From contig NZ_JBFAHM010000004.1 in the NCBI RefSeq assembly GCF_040654195.1, positions 124,001 to 188,000 on the forward strand: a stretch of 64,000 bases of DNA. The letters run 5' to 3'. The notes under the pieces are model-generated. The model was not told the DNA's origin and did no database searches. It was given only the letters and a program-made list of their open reading frames with translations. This document shows positions 20,230-28,284 of this stretch, piece by piece. Within the stretch, counting starts at the first letter, position 1. Every line of letters begins with the position of its first letter. Made by a program: the position numbers and the translations under genes. This DNA comes from Hamadaea sp013361475 (GTDB lineage: Bacteria > Actinomycetota > Actinomycetes > Mycobacteriales > Micromonosporaceae).

Positions 20230-20344
20230 GGGAACCTCCCCAGTATCGATGGATGAGTCCATCTCACTGGAGAGTCGGGTTCACCGCAAGATCAGCACCG
20301 CCGGCGCTGCGGACCGGATGTATTCAGCAGCGCGCCTGATGTAT

Positions 20345-20926
20345 TCAGGAAGCTCGCCGGCGGGCGCGGCGGGCCGCCAGCTCGTCGGTGACGCCGAACG
20401 GGGCCTCGATGACCGGGGCGGGGTCGCCGACCTCGGCCTCCTCGGGCACGATCGCACGTTCGCCCGGCAGCATCGACAGCGAGCCCTGGATCTCCTTGAA
20501 CGCGCCGCCGATCGCGATGCCGAACACGCCCTGCCCACCTTGCAGCAGGTCGACGACCTCCTCGGCCGAGCGGCACTCGTAGACCGTCGTGCCGTCGGAG
20601 ATCAACGTGATGCCCGCCAGATCTTCGACGCCGTGCGACCGGAGCGTCTCGATCGCCTTGCGGATGTTCTGGAGCGAAACTCCGGCGTCCAGCAATCGTT
20701 TGACGACTTTGAGGACGACGAGATCACGGAAGGAGTAGAGCCGCTGAGTGCCGGAGCCCGAGGCGTCGCGGATGCTCGGCGAGACCAGCCCGGTACGCGC
20801 CCAGTAGTCGATCTGGCGGTAGCTGATCCCCACGGCGTGGCACGCGGTGACCCCCCGGTAGCCGACCGTCGGCTCCGGCAGGATCGCCTCCGCCAGTGTC
20901 GCCTGGTCTGCGCTGTAAGGCTCCAT
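20345..20926 (-). CDS. MerR family transcriptional regulator (Rv1830-like)
   Basis: A 193-residue regulator with an N-terminal winged helix (GYRGVTACHAVGISYRQIDYWARTGLVSPS, about 22-51) lacking the usual metal-binding end. Its place next to the bifunctional nuclease gene matches mycobacterial Rv1830. GGAGG precedes the ATG at 20926. A hairpin downstream of the nuclease gene separates the two, so it likely has its own promoter in the roughly 200 bases upstream, which hold no ORF. The target genes are not known from sequence. Confidence 0.88.
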   Translation of the reverse strand: MEPYSADQATLAEAILPEPTVGYRGVTACHAVGISYRQIDYWARTGLVSPSIRDASGSGTQRLYSFRDLVVLKVVKRLLDAGVSLQNIRKAIETLRSHGVEDLAGITLISDGTTVYECRSAEEVVDLLQGGQGVFGIAIGGAFKEIQGSLSMLPGERAIVPEEAEVGDPAPVIEAPFGVTDELAARRARRRAS

Positions 20927-21081
20927 ACGAATACCTCCACTCCGCGGCGCCGGCAAGCACACAGCTCAGCGCCCGCTCGCGCAACGGCTCGCGGTGGAGA
21001 GCGTCGGTGCCAGATCCGACACCTGTCACCCTATAGCGCAGGGCCGGGTGCGGGGTGGAGGCAACACGCGGACACGCCGCG

Positions 21082-21105
21082 AAAGGAGTATCCGGGTACT
21101 CCCGG
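21082..21105 (-). terminator. Hairpin after the bifunctional nuclease gene
   Basis: Stem ggagta (21085-21090) with tactcc (21097-21102), extended by flanking GC-rich complementary bases, 20 bases beyond the nuclease stop. Likely ends the garA-ftsR-nuclease transcript. Confidence 0.5.
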
Positions 21106-21124
21106 CGCGGCGGACGGCCGGCGG

Positions 21125-21592
21125 CTAGCTCGCGAAGTCCTCGGGCGTTACCTGCTCGAGGAACTCCCGGAACTTCTCGACCTCGTCCTCCTGCTCGTCG
21201 GGGATGATGATCCCCGCCTCGTCCAGGACCGACTCCGCGCAGCGGATGGGCGCGCCGACCCGCAACGCGAGCGCGATCGCGTCGCTGGGGCGGCCGGACA
21301 CCCGGATCGCGCCGTCCGAGAAGAGCAGATCCGCGAAGTAGATGCTGTCCCGCAGGTCGGTGATCTCGACCGCCGACAGCGGTGCGGACAGCGCCTGCAG
21401 GACGTCTCGCATGAGGTCGTGGGTCAACGGCCGCTGCGGCTTCACGCCCTGCTGTTCGTAGGCGATGGCGGTCGCCTCCACCGCACCGATCCAGATCGGC
21501 AGGTACCGGTCGCCATCGACCTCGCGCAGCAGCACGATCGGCTGGTTGGTGGGCAACTCGACCCGCACCCCGACCACGCTCAGCTCACGCAC
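21125..21592 (-). CDS. Bifunctional nuclease family protein (DUF151, Rv1829-like)
   Basis: A 155-residue DUF151 (BFN) protein: MRELSVVGVRVELPTNQPIVLLREVDGDRYLPIWIG, then DLRDSIYFADLLF and SGRPSDAIALALRVGAPI. Plant and bacterial members have reported DNase/RNase activity. It ends with an acidic tail. GTG at 21592 follows GGGAGG and matches family starts; the longer frame begins in the spacer. It follows ftsR by 50 bases in the conserved block. Physiological substrate unknown. Confidence 0.93.
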   Translation of the reverse strand: MRELSVVGVRVELPTNQPIVLLREVDGDRYLPIWIGAVEATAIAYEQQGVKPQRPLTHDLMRDVLQALSAPLSAVEITDLRDSIYFADLLFSDGAIRVSGRPSDAIALALRVGAPIRCAESVLDEAGIIIPDEQEDEVEKFREFLEQVTPEDFAS

Positions 21593-21642
21593 CGTCGCCT
21601 CCCTCTCTCCGGCACAGCCCTCAGTTCCACCGTACACGCATC

Positions 21643-22440
21643 TCACTGGCCGGGCGTGGTGCGCAGCCCTACGCGTACCAGGGCGGCGTGCAGGCGTTGG
21701 GACAGCACGGTCAGCTCCCGCACCGTCTCGGCCGCGCGTGCCTGAGCGCTCGGGTCGGGGTGCCGCAGCAACGGCGCCACCAGGGCGGCGATCAGCCCCA
21801 CCTCACGGTCCGCGGCCGCCCGCCAGGCCCGCAGATGCCGCGCCTGTACGCCGTGCTCCGCGAACGCGGCGGCGACCTCGGCGACGGCCAGCGCGTCGGC
21901 GTCGTAGCGGCCACCGGCGTCCGGCGTGAGCAACCCGTGCTGTTCGAGATCGCGCAGCTGCCCGGTGGTCAGCCCGGACCGGTCGCACAGCTCGGCCGTC
22001 GTCAACCGGACCGAGGCGGCGTCCCGCGGCTGCGGCGGCGGCACGGCGGAAGGCGTACTGGGCGGTAGCGCGTCGTCCGGGCCGAGCGCGACCAGGTTCG
22101 GCCGGCCGGCCGCCTCGACGAGGTCGTCGCCGCCGTCGGCGAGCTGCTCCCGGATGACCCGCAACGGCAGGTACTGGTCCCGCTGCGCGGTCAGCACGAA
22201 GCGAAGGCGCTGGACGTCGGCCCGCGAGTACTTCCGGTAACCCGACGGAGTCCGCTGCGGCTCGACCAGCCCCTCGCTCTCCAGGAACCGGAGCTTGGAG
22301 ATGGTCGTGTCGGGAAACTCAGCACGCAGCTCCGCCAGCACCTCACCGATGCTGAACAGCGGCTGCGCCTCGGCGCGGGCGCGGCCTTCCGCCGCGCCCG
22401 GCCGGTCGCCGGGCGTCGCGGCCCGTTCGGACAGCGTCAC
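21643..22440 (-). CDS. ftsR: MerR family regulator FtsR (Rv1828 orthologue)
   Basis: A 265-residue MerR-type regulator: FSIGEVLAELRAEFPDTTISKLRFLESEGLVEPQRTPSGYRKYSRADVQRLRFVL (about 29-82) is the winged-helix domain. The second half, with its own HTH-like segment (AELCDRSGLTTGQLRDLEQHGLL), is typical of this actinobacterial group. FtsR of Corynebacterium activates ftsZ; orthology here rests on domain pattern and synteny. GTG 22440 overlaps the garA stop (GTGA), so the two are translationally coupled. Confidence 0.88.
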   Translation of the reverse strand: MTLSERAATPGDRPGAAEGRARAEAQPLFSIGEVLAELRAEFPDTTISKLRFLESEGLVEPQRTPSGYRKYSRADVQRLRFVLTAQRDQYLPLRVIREQLADGGDDLVEAAGRPNLVALGPDDALPPSTPSAVPPPQPRDAASVRLTTAELCDRSGLTTGQLRDLEQHGLLTPDAGGRYDADALAVAEVAAAFAEHGVQARHLRAWRAAADREVGLIAALVAPLLRHPDPSAQARAAETVRELTVLSQRLHAALVRVGLRTTPGQ

Positions 22441-22877
22441 GACTCCTCGGGGCGGGGCCCCGCGATGTAGACCAGCCGGAACTTGCCGATCTGAACCTCG
22501 TCACCGTTGTTGAGGGTGGCCGACTCGACCCGCTCGCGGTTGACGTAGGTGCCGTTGAGGCTGCCCACGTCGCGGACGGTGAAGGTGGACCCCTCACGGT
22601 GGAACTCGGCGTGCCGCCGGGAGACGGTCACGTCGTCGAGGAAGATGTCGCTGTCGGGGTGCCGTCCGCTGGTCGTCACGTCGTGGTCGAGCAGGAACCG
22701 GGCGCCCGCGTTGGGGCCTCGCCGCACCACGAGCAGGGCCATCCCGGCCGGCAGCTGACCGGAGACCCGACCGGGCACGACGTCGGAGTCGGGACCCTCG
22801 AGAACCTCGTCCAACGAGCCGAGGTGCAGGGTCGACGTGACATCGAGCGGAGGGAACTCGTCGCCGGGGCGGGTCAT
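22437..22877 (-). CDS. garA: FHA domain protein GarA
   Basis: A 146-residue protein with a C-terminal FHA domain: ARFLLDHDVTTSGRHPDSDIFLDDVTVSRRHAEF and VRDVGSLNGTYVN hold the phosphothreonine-binding Gly-Arg, Ser and Asn. The N-terminal DVTSTLHL (Thr14/Thr16) corresponds to the threonines phosphorylated by PknB/PknG in GarA/OdhI, which switch off binding to 2-oxoglutarate dehydrogenase and glutamate enzymes. It lies upstream of and coupled to ftsR. A promoter-like pair of boxes is found at 22997-23026. Confidence 0.93.
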   Translation of the reverse strand: MTRPGDEFPPLDVTSTLHLGSLDEVLEGPDSDVVPGRVSGQLPAGMALLVVRRGPNAGARFLLDHDVTTSGRHPDSDIFLDDVTVSRRHAEFHREGSTFTVRDVGSLNGTYVNRERVESATLNNGDEVQIGKFRLVYIAGPRPEES

Positions 22878-22996
22878 CGGACCACCTCACGATTTCGTCT
22901 AGCGGTGCTTCGTCAACAAACCTGGATGCAACGGAGCTTGGGCTGCGATGGCGGCTACGCCCGCGGGCGGACTGCCCTCGGGCGATCGGTTGTGCG

Positions 22997-23026
22997 AGCG
23001 TAGCCAGCCAGGGAAGAAAGGGTCAA
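22997..23026 (-). promoter_or_regulatory. Candidate promoter of garA-ftsR
   Basis: On the minus strand TTGACC (23026-23021) and TACGCT (23002-22997) are separated by 18 bases, a plausible SigA-type promoter about 115 bases upstream of garA, in the otherwise empty garA-gcvH spacer. Confidence 0.45.
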
Positions 23027-23043
23027 CCGGACGCGCGGGCAGA

Positions 23044-23439
23044 TCAGCTCTCGGTGAGCTTGCGGTAGCCGTCCGCGTCGAGCAGGGAGGTGAGCGCCGC
23101 CGGGTCGCTCGGTTCCAGCTCGACCAGCCACCCTTCGCCGTACGGGTCGGTGTTGATCAGGTCCGGCGAGTCGCCCAGTGCCTCGTTGCGGGCGACGACG
23201 ACCCCGCTGACCGGGGCGTAGATCTCGGAGACGCTCTTGGTCGACTCGACCTCGCCGAACGCGTCTCCGGCGGCGACGGTCGTGCCGGGCTCGGGCAGCT
23301 GCACGTAGACGATGTCGCCGAGCGCGTCCTGCGCGAAGTCGGTGATGCCCACCCGTACCGGATCGGCGCCCACGGCCACCCACTCGTGCTCCGCGGTGTA
23401 GCGCAGATTCTCGGGAATCAACGGCTGCTCCTCTTCCAT
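23044..23439 (-). CDS. gcvH: Glycine cleavage system H protein
   Basis: A 131-residue lipoyl carrier: NLRYTAEHEWVAV at the start and the lipoylation motif FGEVESTKSVSEIYAPVSG with Lys68. It shuttles the aminomethyl group between GcvP and GcvT. Normal length. It stands 25 bases downstream of the DUF881 gene in the same direction. No riboswitch is apparent here, unlike at gcvP. Confidence 0.97.
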   Translation of the reverse strand: MEEEQPLIPENLRYTAEHEWVAVGADPVRVGITDFAQDALGDIVYVQLPEPGTTVAAGDAFGEVESTKSVSEIYAPVSGVVVARNEALGDSPDLINTDPYGEGWLVELEPSDPAALTSLLDADGYRKLTES

Positions 23440-23463
23440 CGTCTACCGCCGGTCCGCCACCGG

Positions 23464-24471
23464 TCAGGAGGCGGGCTGCGCGTACTGCAGGTCCGGTTCC
23501 GCGGCGAGCGCGGACACGGTCACCTTGCCCGGATCTTCGACGATCACGTTACCGCCGTCGCTACTGACCGTCGCGACCACCCCGCCCGGAATGTTCAGCG
23601 CGGTCTTCATCGTCGCCGGGTCGCCGATGACGGTGATCGTGTACGGGCCGGTCAGCTTCGTCCCACTGACGTTCAGGCCGCCGTCTGCGTCCTGGAAGTA
23701 GGTGGAGACGATGATGCGGACCGCTTGCCCGTTGCCGCCGCTGATCTGCATCGCCTCGGCTCCGGCGTTACGGAGTTCCTCGACGGCGTCCAGGATCCGG
23801 GAGGCGCGGACCTGGCCGGAGAAGCGTACGGTGAGGCCGGTTCCCTCGGCGGGCAGCGTTCCCGCCAGGATGCCCAGCTCGTCGGCGCGCTGCTCGGCCG
23901 CCGCCCGGGCGGCGTCGGCGCTCTCGCTACCCGCGGTCAGCTCCCGCTTCAGCTGCTCCAGATCCGCGATCTCCTGGCGTACGCGGTTCTCGTTGGAGTC
24001 CAGATCGGACAGAATCCGGACGAGGTCGTCGGTCCGGGCGGAGGCCAGCGTCGAGTCCTCCGAGGTGCCCCGCACCTGCACGATCAACGCGAAGCCGAGC
24101 AGGCCCACCAGAGCCGCGATGACGACGGTCGCCGCCGACACCTTCTTCTTGGCCGCCGGCGCGGGCGGCTCGGAGGTCTCGGCCGCCTCGCGGGGATGGG
24201 ACTCGCCGGGCTCAGACTCGTCCGGCTCAGCCTCGGCGGGCTCGGACTCAGCCGGCTCGGCCTCGTCGGCGGCGGCGTCCGGCCGGACCGGTTCGGCGTC
24301 GTCGCCCGGCTCGGCGGGATCGTCGTCCGCCGGCCGGTCGAGCCGGATGGTCTGCTCGGCGTCGAACTCCGCGCGCAGCGCCTCCGGGCGTACGCCGTCG
24401 AGCCCGTCGTCCCGGTGGGCGTCGTCCGGCCGCCGCTCCGGTTCGGGCTGGTTCTCGTGAGGGTTCGTCAT
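23464..24471 (-). CDS. DUF881 family membrane protein with long acidic N-terminus
   Basis: A 335-residue protein. Residues 1-105 are charged and low-complexity, rich in Glu/Pro/Asp/Ser with PAESEPAEAEPDESEP-like repeats. One transmembrane helix (about 113-132) is followed by a coiled-coil segment (about 140-205) and a DUF881 domain ending VSALAAEPDLQYAQPAS. ATG 24471 has GGAG upstream; the open frame continues upstream only as a shadow of the preceding genes. It is paired with sbp and a second DUF881 gene, as in Rv1823-Rv1825. These genes sit near division-associated loci in Gram-positives, but their role is undefined. Confidence 0.9.
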   Translation of the reverse strand: MTNPHENQPEPERRPDDAHRDDGLDGVRPEALRAEFDAEQTIRLDRPADDDPAEPGDDAEPVRPDAAADEAEPAESEPAEAEPDESEPGESHPREAAETSEPPAPAAKKKVSAATVVIAALVGLLGFALIVQVRGTSEDSTLASARTDDLVRILSDLDSNENRVRQEIADLEQLKRELTAGSESADAARAAAEQRADELGILAGTLPAEGTGLTVRFSGQVRASRILDAVEELRNAGAEAMQISGGNGQAVRIIVSTYFQDADGGLNVSGTKLTGPYTITVIGDPATMKTALNIPGGVVATVSSDGGNVIVEDPGKVTVSALAAEPDLQYAQPAS

Positions 24472-24479
24472 GCCGTCTC

Positions 24480-24812
24480 CTACGCCCGGAACAGATGCCG
24501 CCGGATCGCCGCGACGTTGCCGAAGATGCGTACGCCCAGGACGACCACCACGCCGGTGGAGAGCTGACCGCCGACGCCCAGCTGGTCGCCCAGCCACACG
24601 ATGAGCCCGGCGACCAGGACGTTGGAGATGAACGAGACGACGAACTGCTTGTCGTCGAAGATCCCGTCCAGCTTGGCCCGCACCCCGCCGAACACGGCGT
24701 CGAGCGCCGCGACGACGGCGATGGGCAGATAGGGCTCGAGCGCCGCCGGGACCGTCGGGTCCAGGATGACGCCGAGCAGGACCCCGGCGATCAAGGCGAG
24801 GACGGGGATCAC
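24480..24812 (-). CDS. sbp: Small basic membrane protein Sbp (DUF1290)
   Basis: A 110-residue protein with three transmembrane helices, matching the DUF1290/Sbp family: MIPVLALIAGVLLGVILDPTVP, then YLPIAVVAALDAVFGGVRAKLDGIFDD, and a basic end (RRHLFRA). GTG at 24812 overlaps the stop of the preceding DUF881 gene (GTGA). The homologue in Bacillus lies next to ftsA; its biochemical role is unknown. Confidence 0.92.
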   Translation of the reverse strand: MIPVLALIAGVLLGVILDPTVPAALEPYLPIAVVAALDAVFGGVRAKLDGIFDDKQFVVSFISNVLVAGLIVWLGDQLGVGGQLSTGVVVVLGVRIFGNVAAIRRHLFRA

Positions 24813-25708
24813 TTGCCACCTCCCGATGGCGACGCGGTCGCCGACGGCGACCCGGACACGACTGGCTTGGCGTACCGCAGCTGCGGGTTGGCGGCGGCGG
24901 GCAGGGTGAGGTCGTCGCTCCGCTTGACCGAGAACGACATCCCCTTGCTGTCGACGAGCTTGCGGAACAGGTCCGCGGTCGCCGATTCCGAGAACTTCGT
25001 CGCCATCGAGCCCGGCCCGATGGCGACGATCTTGTACGGGCCGACGAGCGGCTTGAAGTCCACAAGGATCGCCTCACCCGCCGAGCGGATGGTCGAGGTC
25101 GAGGTGAGCCGCTGGCCGTTGATCGCGATGGCCTCCGCGCCGTCGGTGAACAGCTCGTTCACCACGTTGCGCAGGTCCACGAAGAGCACGCGCGCGGTCT
25201 TGTCGGCCTGGCCGGTCACCGGATCGGCCTTGGCCGGGCCGTCGCCCAGCGTGATGGTCACCCCGTCGCCGGTCACCCGGCGCAGCCCGGTGGCCGCCTC
25301 GTAGGTCCGCAGCCGCTGCAACGTGCTGTCGTTGAGCAGGGCCGCCTGCAGGCTGTTCACCTGCCCCCGCAGCAACTCCTCCCGCCCGGTCAGCCCGTCG
25401 ATGCGGTCCTGCCGGGTGTGGATGTCGGCGATCAGGCCGTCGCGGGCCGTCTGCCGCTGGGGCTGCTCCTCGACGACCTTCTGGTACGCCACCGCGAGCA
25501 GGAAGCCCAAGGCCAGCGCGGTCACCGCGCCGAGCGCCTTGTACGCAGCCTTCGCCGCCGGTGTCCGGCGAGTGGACGCCTCGTACGCGGCCCGGCTGGC
25601 CTCGACGGACTCCCGGAACAGGGAGTCCAGCAGATCCGTGCTGTATCGGCGGCGGGCCTGCGCGGCCTGCTCGCCGGTGTCGGGCTGGGGCGCCGGGGCG
25701 GCGGTCAT
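24809..25708 (-). CDS. DUF881 family membrane protein
   Basis: A 299-residue DUF881 protein: a cytoplasmic N-terminus containing RRRYSTDLLDSLFRESVEASRAAYE, a single helix (about 55-72), a coiled coil (about 80-125) and the DUF881 domain with GDGVTITLGDG and FVDLRNVVNELFTDGAEAIAINGQRL. It ends in a Ser/Gly tail. ATG 25708 overlaps the stop of the phosphatidyltransferase gene (ATGA). It is a paralogue of the product at 23464, which has a much longer acidic N-terminus. Confidence 0.92.
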   Translation of the reverse strand: MTAAPAPQPDTGEQAAQARRRYSTDLLDSLFRESVEASRAAYEASTRRTPAAKAAYKALGAVTALALGFLLAVAYQKVVEEQPQRQTARDGLIADIHTRQDRIDGLTGREELLRGQVNSLQAALLNDSTLQRLRTYEAATGLRRVTGDGVTITLGDGPAKADPVTGQADKTARVLFVDLRNVVNELFTDGAEAIAINGQRLTSTSTIRSAGEAILVDFKPLVGPYKIVAIGPGSMATKFSESATADLFRKLVDSKGMSFSVKRSDDLTLPAAANPQLRYAKPVVSGSPSATASPSGGGK

Positions 25709-26307
25709 GCCGAGCCTCCGGCGGCGACCGGCTGCTTCGCGCGTACCACCGACCGAGCCTGGAGGATGTAGAGGCCGCCGGCGACCCAGTAGAGGACGAG
25801 CCCCCACCAGGCCAGCGCCCACCCGATCGCGTGCGCGACCGACGCCACCGCACCGTCGGCGGCGGAGGCGAGCAGCAGCACCGGGAACGCGAACAGAAGG
25901 ATGAACGTGGCGGTCTTGCCGACGTAATGGACCGGCAGCGGCGGCACGCCGTATCGGCGCAGCACCAGGACCACCACGCTGAGCACGGCCTCGCGGGCGA
26001 GCAGCGCGATGGTGAACGCCCAGGGCACGACGCCTTCGACGGTGAACGCGACGATGGTGGCGAGGATATAGAGCCGGTCGGCGACCGGGTCCATCAGCTC
26101 GCCGAGGCGGCTCACCTGCCCGAGGCGCCGGGCCAGGTAGCCGTCGATCCAGTCGGTGGTCCCGCCGACCGCCAGCACCGCGACCGCCCAGCCCCACTCG
26201 TGCGGGCCGAGGAAGAGATAGAGGAACAGCGGTACGCCGAGCAGCCGCAGAAAGCTGATCGCGTTGGGGATGGTCAGGATCCTCGACCGGGGATCCGCCT
26301 GCGTCAT
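25705..26307 (-). CDS. CDP-alcohol phosphatidyltransferase family protein (PgsA-like)
   Basis: A 200-residue membrane enzyme with about five helices. The catalytic motif of the family, D-x2-DG-x2-AR-x8-G-x3-D-x3-D, is complete in DWIDGYLARRLGQVSRLGEL followed by MDPVAD. It transfers a phosphatidyl group from CDP-diacylglycerol to an alcohol; the syntenic mycobacterial gene is annotated pgsA2, but the acceptor (glycerol phosphate, inositol or other) cannot be read from the motif. It is the first gene of a four-gene coupled set with DUF881 and sbp. Confidence 0.9.
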   Translation of the reverse strand: MTQADPRSRILTIPNAISFLRLLGVPLFLYLFLGPHEWGWAVAVLAVGGTTDWIDGYLARRLGQVSRLGELMDPVADRLYILATIVAFTVEGVVPWAFTIALLAREAVLSVVVLVLRRYGVPPLPVHYVGKTATFILLFAFPVLLLASAADGAVASVAHAIGWALAWWGLVLYWVAGGLYILQARSVVRAKQPVAAGGSA

Positions 26308-26349
26308 CTCGCCCCCCTAGCCTGTCCGCCGCCGAGCCACTATATCCGC

Positions 26350-26381
26350 CCGGGAGTGGATCATCGCAGTCCCACTCCCGG
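26350..26381 (-). terminator. Terminator hairpin after the DUF2264 gene
   Basis: Ten-base arms ccgggagtgg (26350-26359) and ccactcccgg (26372-26381), perfect, with a 12-base loop. It lies downstream of the minus-strand DUF2264 gene and upstream of the phosphatidyltransferase gene. Confidence 0.75.
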
Positions 26382-26433
26382 CCGGGCCACGCTGGGTGGT
26401 TTCCGCCCGATTGCGACCGGTCACGCCTCGTCG

Positions 26434-28188
26434 TCAGGCTTGCCCTGGCTCAGGGTCGGGCTTGCTGCGCCCCACCGTGACGCGGCAGCGCAGCACGTGC
26501 TCGCCCGGAGCGAGCTCCGACCGGAGCGTCGGCAGCACCGTACGCGGGAAGTAGAGGTGCGACCCCGGCATCGGGTGGACGATCTCCCCCACGCGGCCGG
26601 GATCGTCGGAGCGGATCGAGCCGGCGATCCCCCCGCCGTCGGCGGCGGCGATCCCGTCCCCCGCGGAGGAGGTGGACGACGGCAGCCACGGTACGCAGAA
26701 CCCGCCCTCGGCCACGTACAGCGTCCGGCCGGTGACGATGCGGTGTTCCCGGAGGTGCGCGTCGCCGTCGAAGGAGAGCCGGGTCTCGACCACCACGTCG
26801 GCGTACGGCTCCCATCGGATCACCACGGCCGAGCCGTCCAGCGAGGACTCCCCCGCGGACCGCGTACGCCAGTGGACGCCGTCGTCGGACAACCCGAGCG
26901 CCGAGTCGAGCGCCGAGTTCTCCAGGTCGGCTCCGCCCGTCGGCACACTGATCCCCGCGAGCGTGGAGTACGCGAACTTCGCGTACTTGGCCGCTCCGCC
27001 CCGGGCGTTCCACAGCGGGGCGTGCTGGCCGTTCAGCGTCACCACGTCCCCGGCGGCGTCCTTGGCCAGCACCATCGTCGGCGCGGGCTGCACCGAGATC
27101 GGCTCACGAACCGGGGCGGCCGGCGTGGCGGTCCAGAAAGGATGGCCGGCCGGAGCCGCGAGACCGGAGAAGAACTTGGTCCCCCAGTACGGCGATCCCC
27201 CGGCCAGGTACTGCTCGACGACGCCGGTGTTGGGGTAGGCGTACCCGACGGTCAAGCCACCGTCCTCGGCGGCGGCGGGCTGCCGCCACCACCAGTCGAG
27301 GTGCCGCTGGGCCAGTCCGCGTACGCGCTCCCAGGGCAGCGCGGGGACGTCGGCAGCGGCGAGCAGCGGCCAGAACGACCCCTGCGCGAACCGGTAGCCG
27401 AGGCTGCGCCCGAACGGCACGCCCGCGCCGTCGTCGGCGAACCAGTGCTGGAACTGCTGCGCGAACTCGACCGCCCGCGCCCGGAAGCGGGCGGCCCGCC
27501 CGGCGTCGACCGCGCCCAGCGACGCCAGCAGCAAACCGTAGAAGTGGAACCCGAACGGCACGTAGTAGTCCCGGGGTGCGCTCCGCCCCGGCAGGCCGGG
27601 ACCGTCGGCGTACCAGCCGTCCGCGACCGCGAACTCCTCCAGCCGGTCCAGGTGCGCGGTCACGCGCGCCTCATCCACCGGTACGCCCACCGCGCGCAGC
27701 CCGGTCGCAGCCAGCACCGGGAAGAAGTGCCAGTTGTTGTCGACCGGGGTCGCGTTCGCCGCCGCCGACAGCCAGTCCCGGAGGTGGTCGCGCTGCGGTC
27801 CGGTCAGCGGATCCCACACCTCGTGCGGGGCGACCGCGAGGGCGTACCCGACGGCGGCGGACTCGACGATGCGCTGATCGAGGTCGGGCGGCAGGCCGAT
27901 GTACCACGGATGGGCCGGATCGACCGCGGCGGTCAGCGAACCGCGCAGCTCGTCCCACTGGGCGTCGGCCCGCAATCCGCCGGCCGCCGCCGCGGCCAGC
28001 CCCCAGAGCGGCCGGGCGACCAGCTCGAACCAGGTCGCGCCGGAGTCGTGGTTGGTGGCGTGGACCGGTTGCCGGTCGGGGCCGAGCGCGGCGGTACGCG
28101 TAGCGGGCGAGACGACTGCGAGGAGGGCCGAGAACCAGCCTTCGCGATGGGCAGAAACAGCGCCGTGGATCTGGTGCAACGAGGGCAT
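26434..28188 (-). CDS. DUF2264 family protein
   Basis: A 584-residue cytoplasmic protein (no signal peptide) matching DUF2264. The N-terminal (alpha/alpha) barrel-like half contains WFELVARPLWGLAAAAAGG, NNWHFFPVLAATGLRAVGV and YYVPFGFHFYGLLLASLG; the C-terminal half is beta-rich. Members occur in plant-polysaccharide and rhamnogalacturonan/fucoside utilisation loci and are thought to act on oligosaccharides, but activity is not established. The gene is divergent from lacI with an operator-like palindrome between them, so it is probably repressed by that LacI protein. The start ATG at 28188 has only a weak RBS. Confidence 0.88.
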   Translation of the reverse strand: MPSLHQIHGAVSAHREGWFSALLAVVSPATRTAALGPDRQPVHATNHDSGATWFELVARPLWGLAAAAAGGLRADAQWDELRGSLTAAVDPAHPWYIGLPPDLDQRIVESAAVGYALAVAPHEVWDPLTGPQRDHLRDWLSAAANATPVDNNWHFFPVLAATGLRAVGVPVDEARVTAHLDRLEEFAVADGWYADGPGLPGRSAPRDYYVPFGFHFYGLLLASLGAVDAGRAARFRARAVEFAQQFQHWFADDGAGVPFGRSLGYRFAQGSFWPLLAAADVPALPWERVRGLAQRHLDWWWRQPAAAEDGGLTVGYAYPNTGVVEQYLAGGSPYWGTKFFSGLAAPAGHPFWTATPAAPVREPISVQPAPTMVLAKDAAGDVVTLNGQHAPLWNARGGAAKYAKFAYSTLAGISVPTGGADLENSALDSALGLSDDGVHWRTRSAGESSLDGSAVVIRWEPYADVVVETRLSFDGDAHLREHRIVTGRTLYVAEGGFCVPWLPSSTSSAGDGIAAADGGGIAGSIRSDDPGRVGEIVHPMPGSHLYFPRTVLPTLRSELAPGEHVLRCRVTVGRSKPDPEPGQA

Positions 28189-28211
28189 GGCTGGCAGAAT
28201 ACGATCACAGT

Positions 28212-28230
28212 AACCGCTTTCACAACGGTT
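28212..28230. promoter_or_regulatory. LacI-type operator candidate between DUF2264 gene and lacI
   Basis: AACCG (28212) and CGGTT (ending 28230) flank a 9-base centre. The left part contains ACCGCTTTC, which also occurs, on the other strand, in the palindrome at 34378. This supports a common regulator, which is inference. Confidence 0.5.
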
Positions 28231-28284
28231 TTCCCAAGACAAGATCGCGAGCACCCCGCCGCCGGCGGACCAGATCGGAGCACC

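Noticed and set aside
25561..28284. Plus-strand open frame running into lacI
   Set aside because: It is antisense to the pgsA-like, DUF881 and DUF2264 genes; only the part from 28285 encodes the LacI protein.
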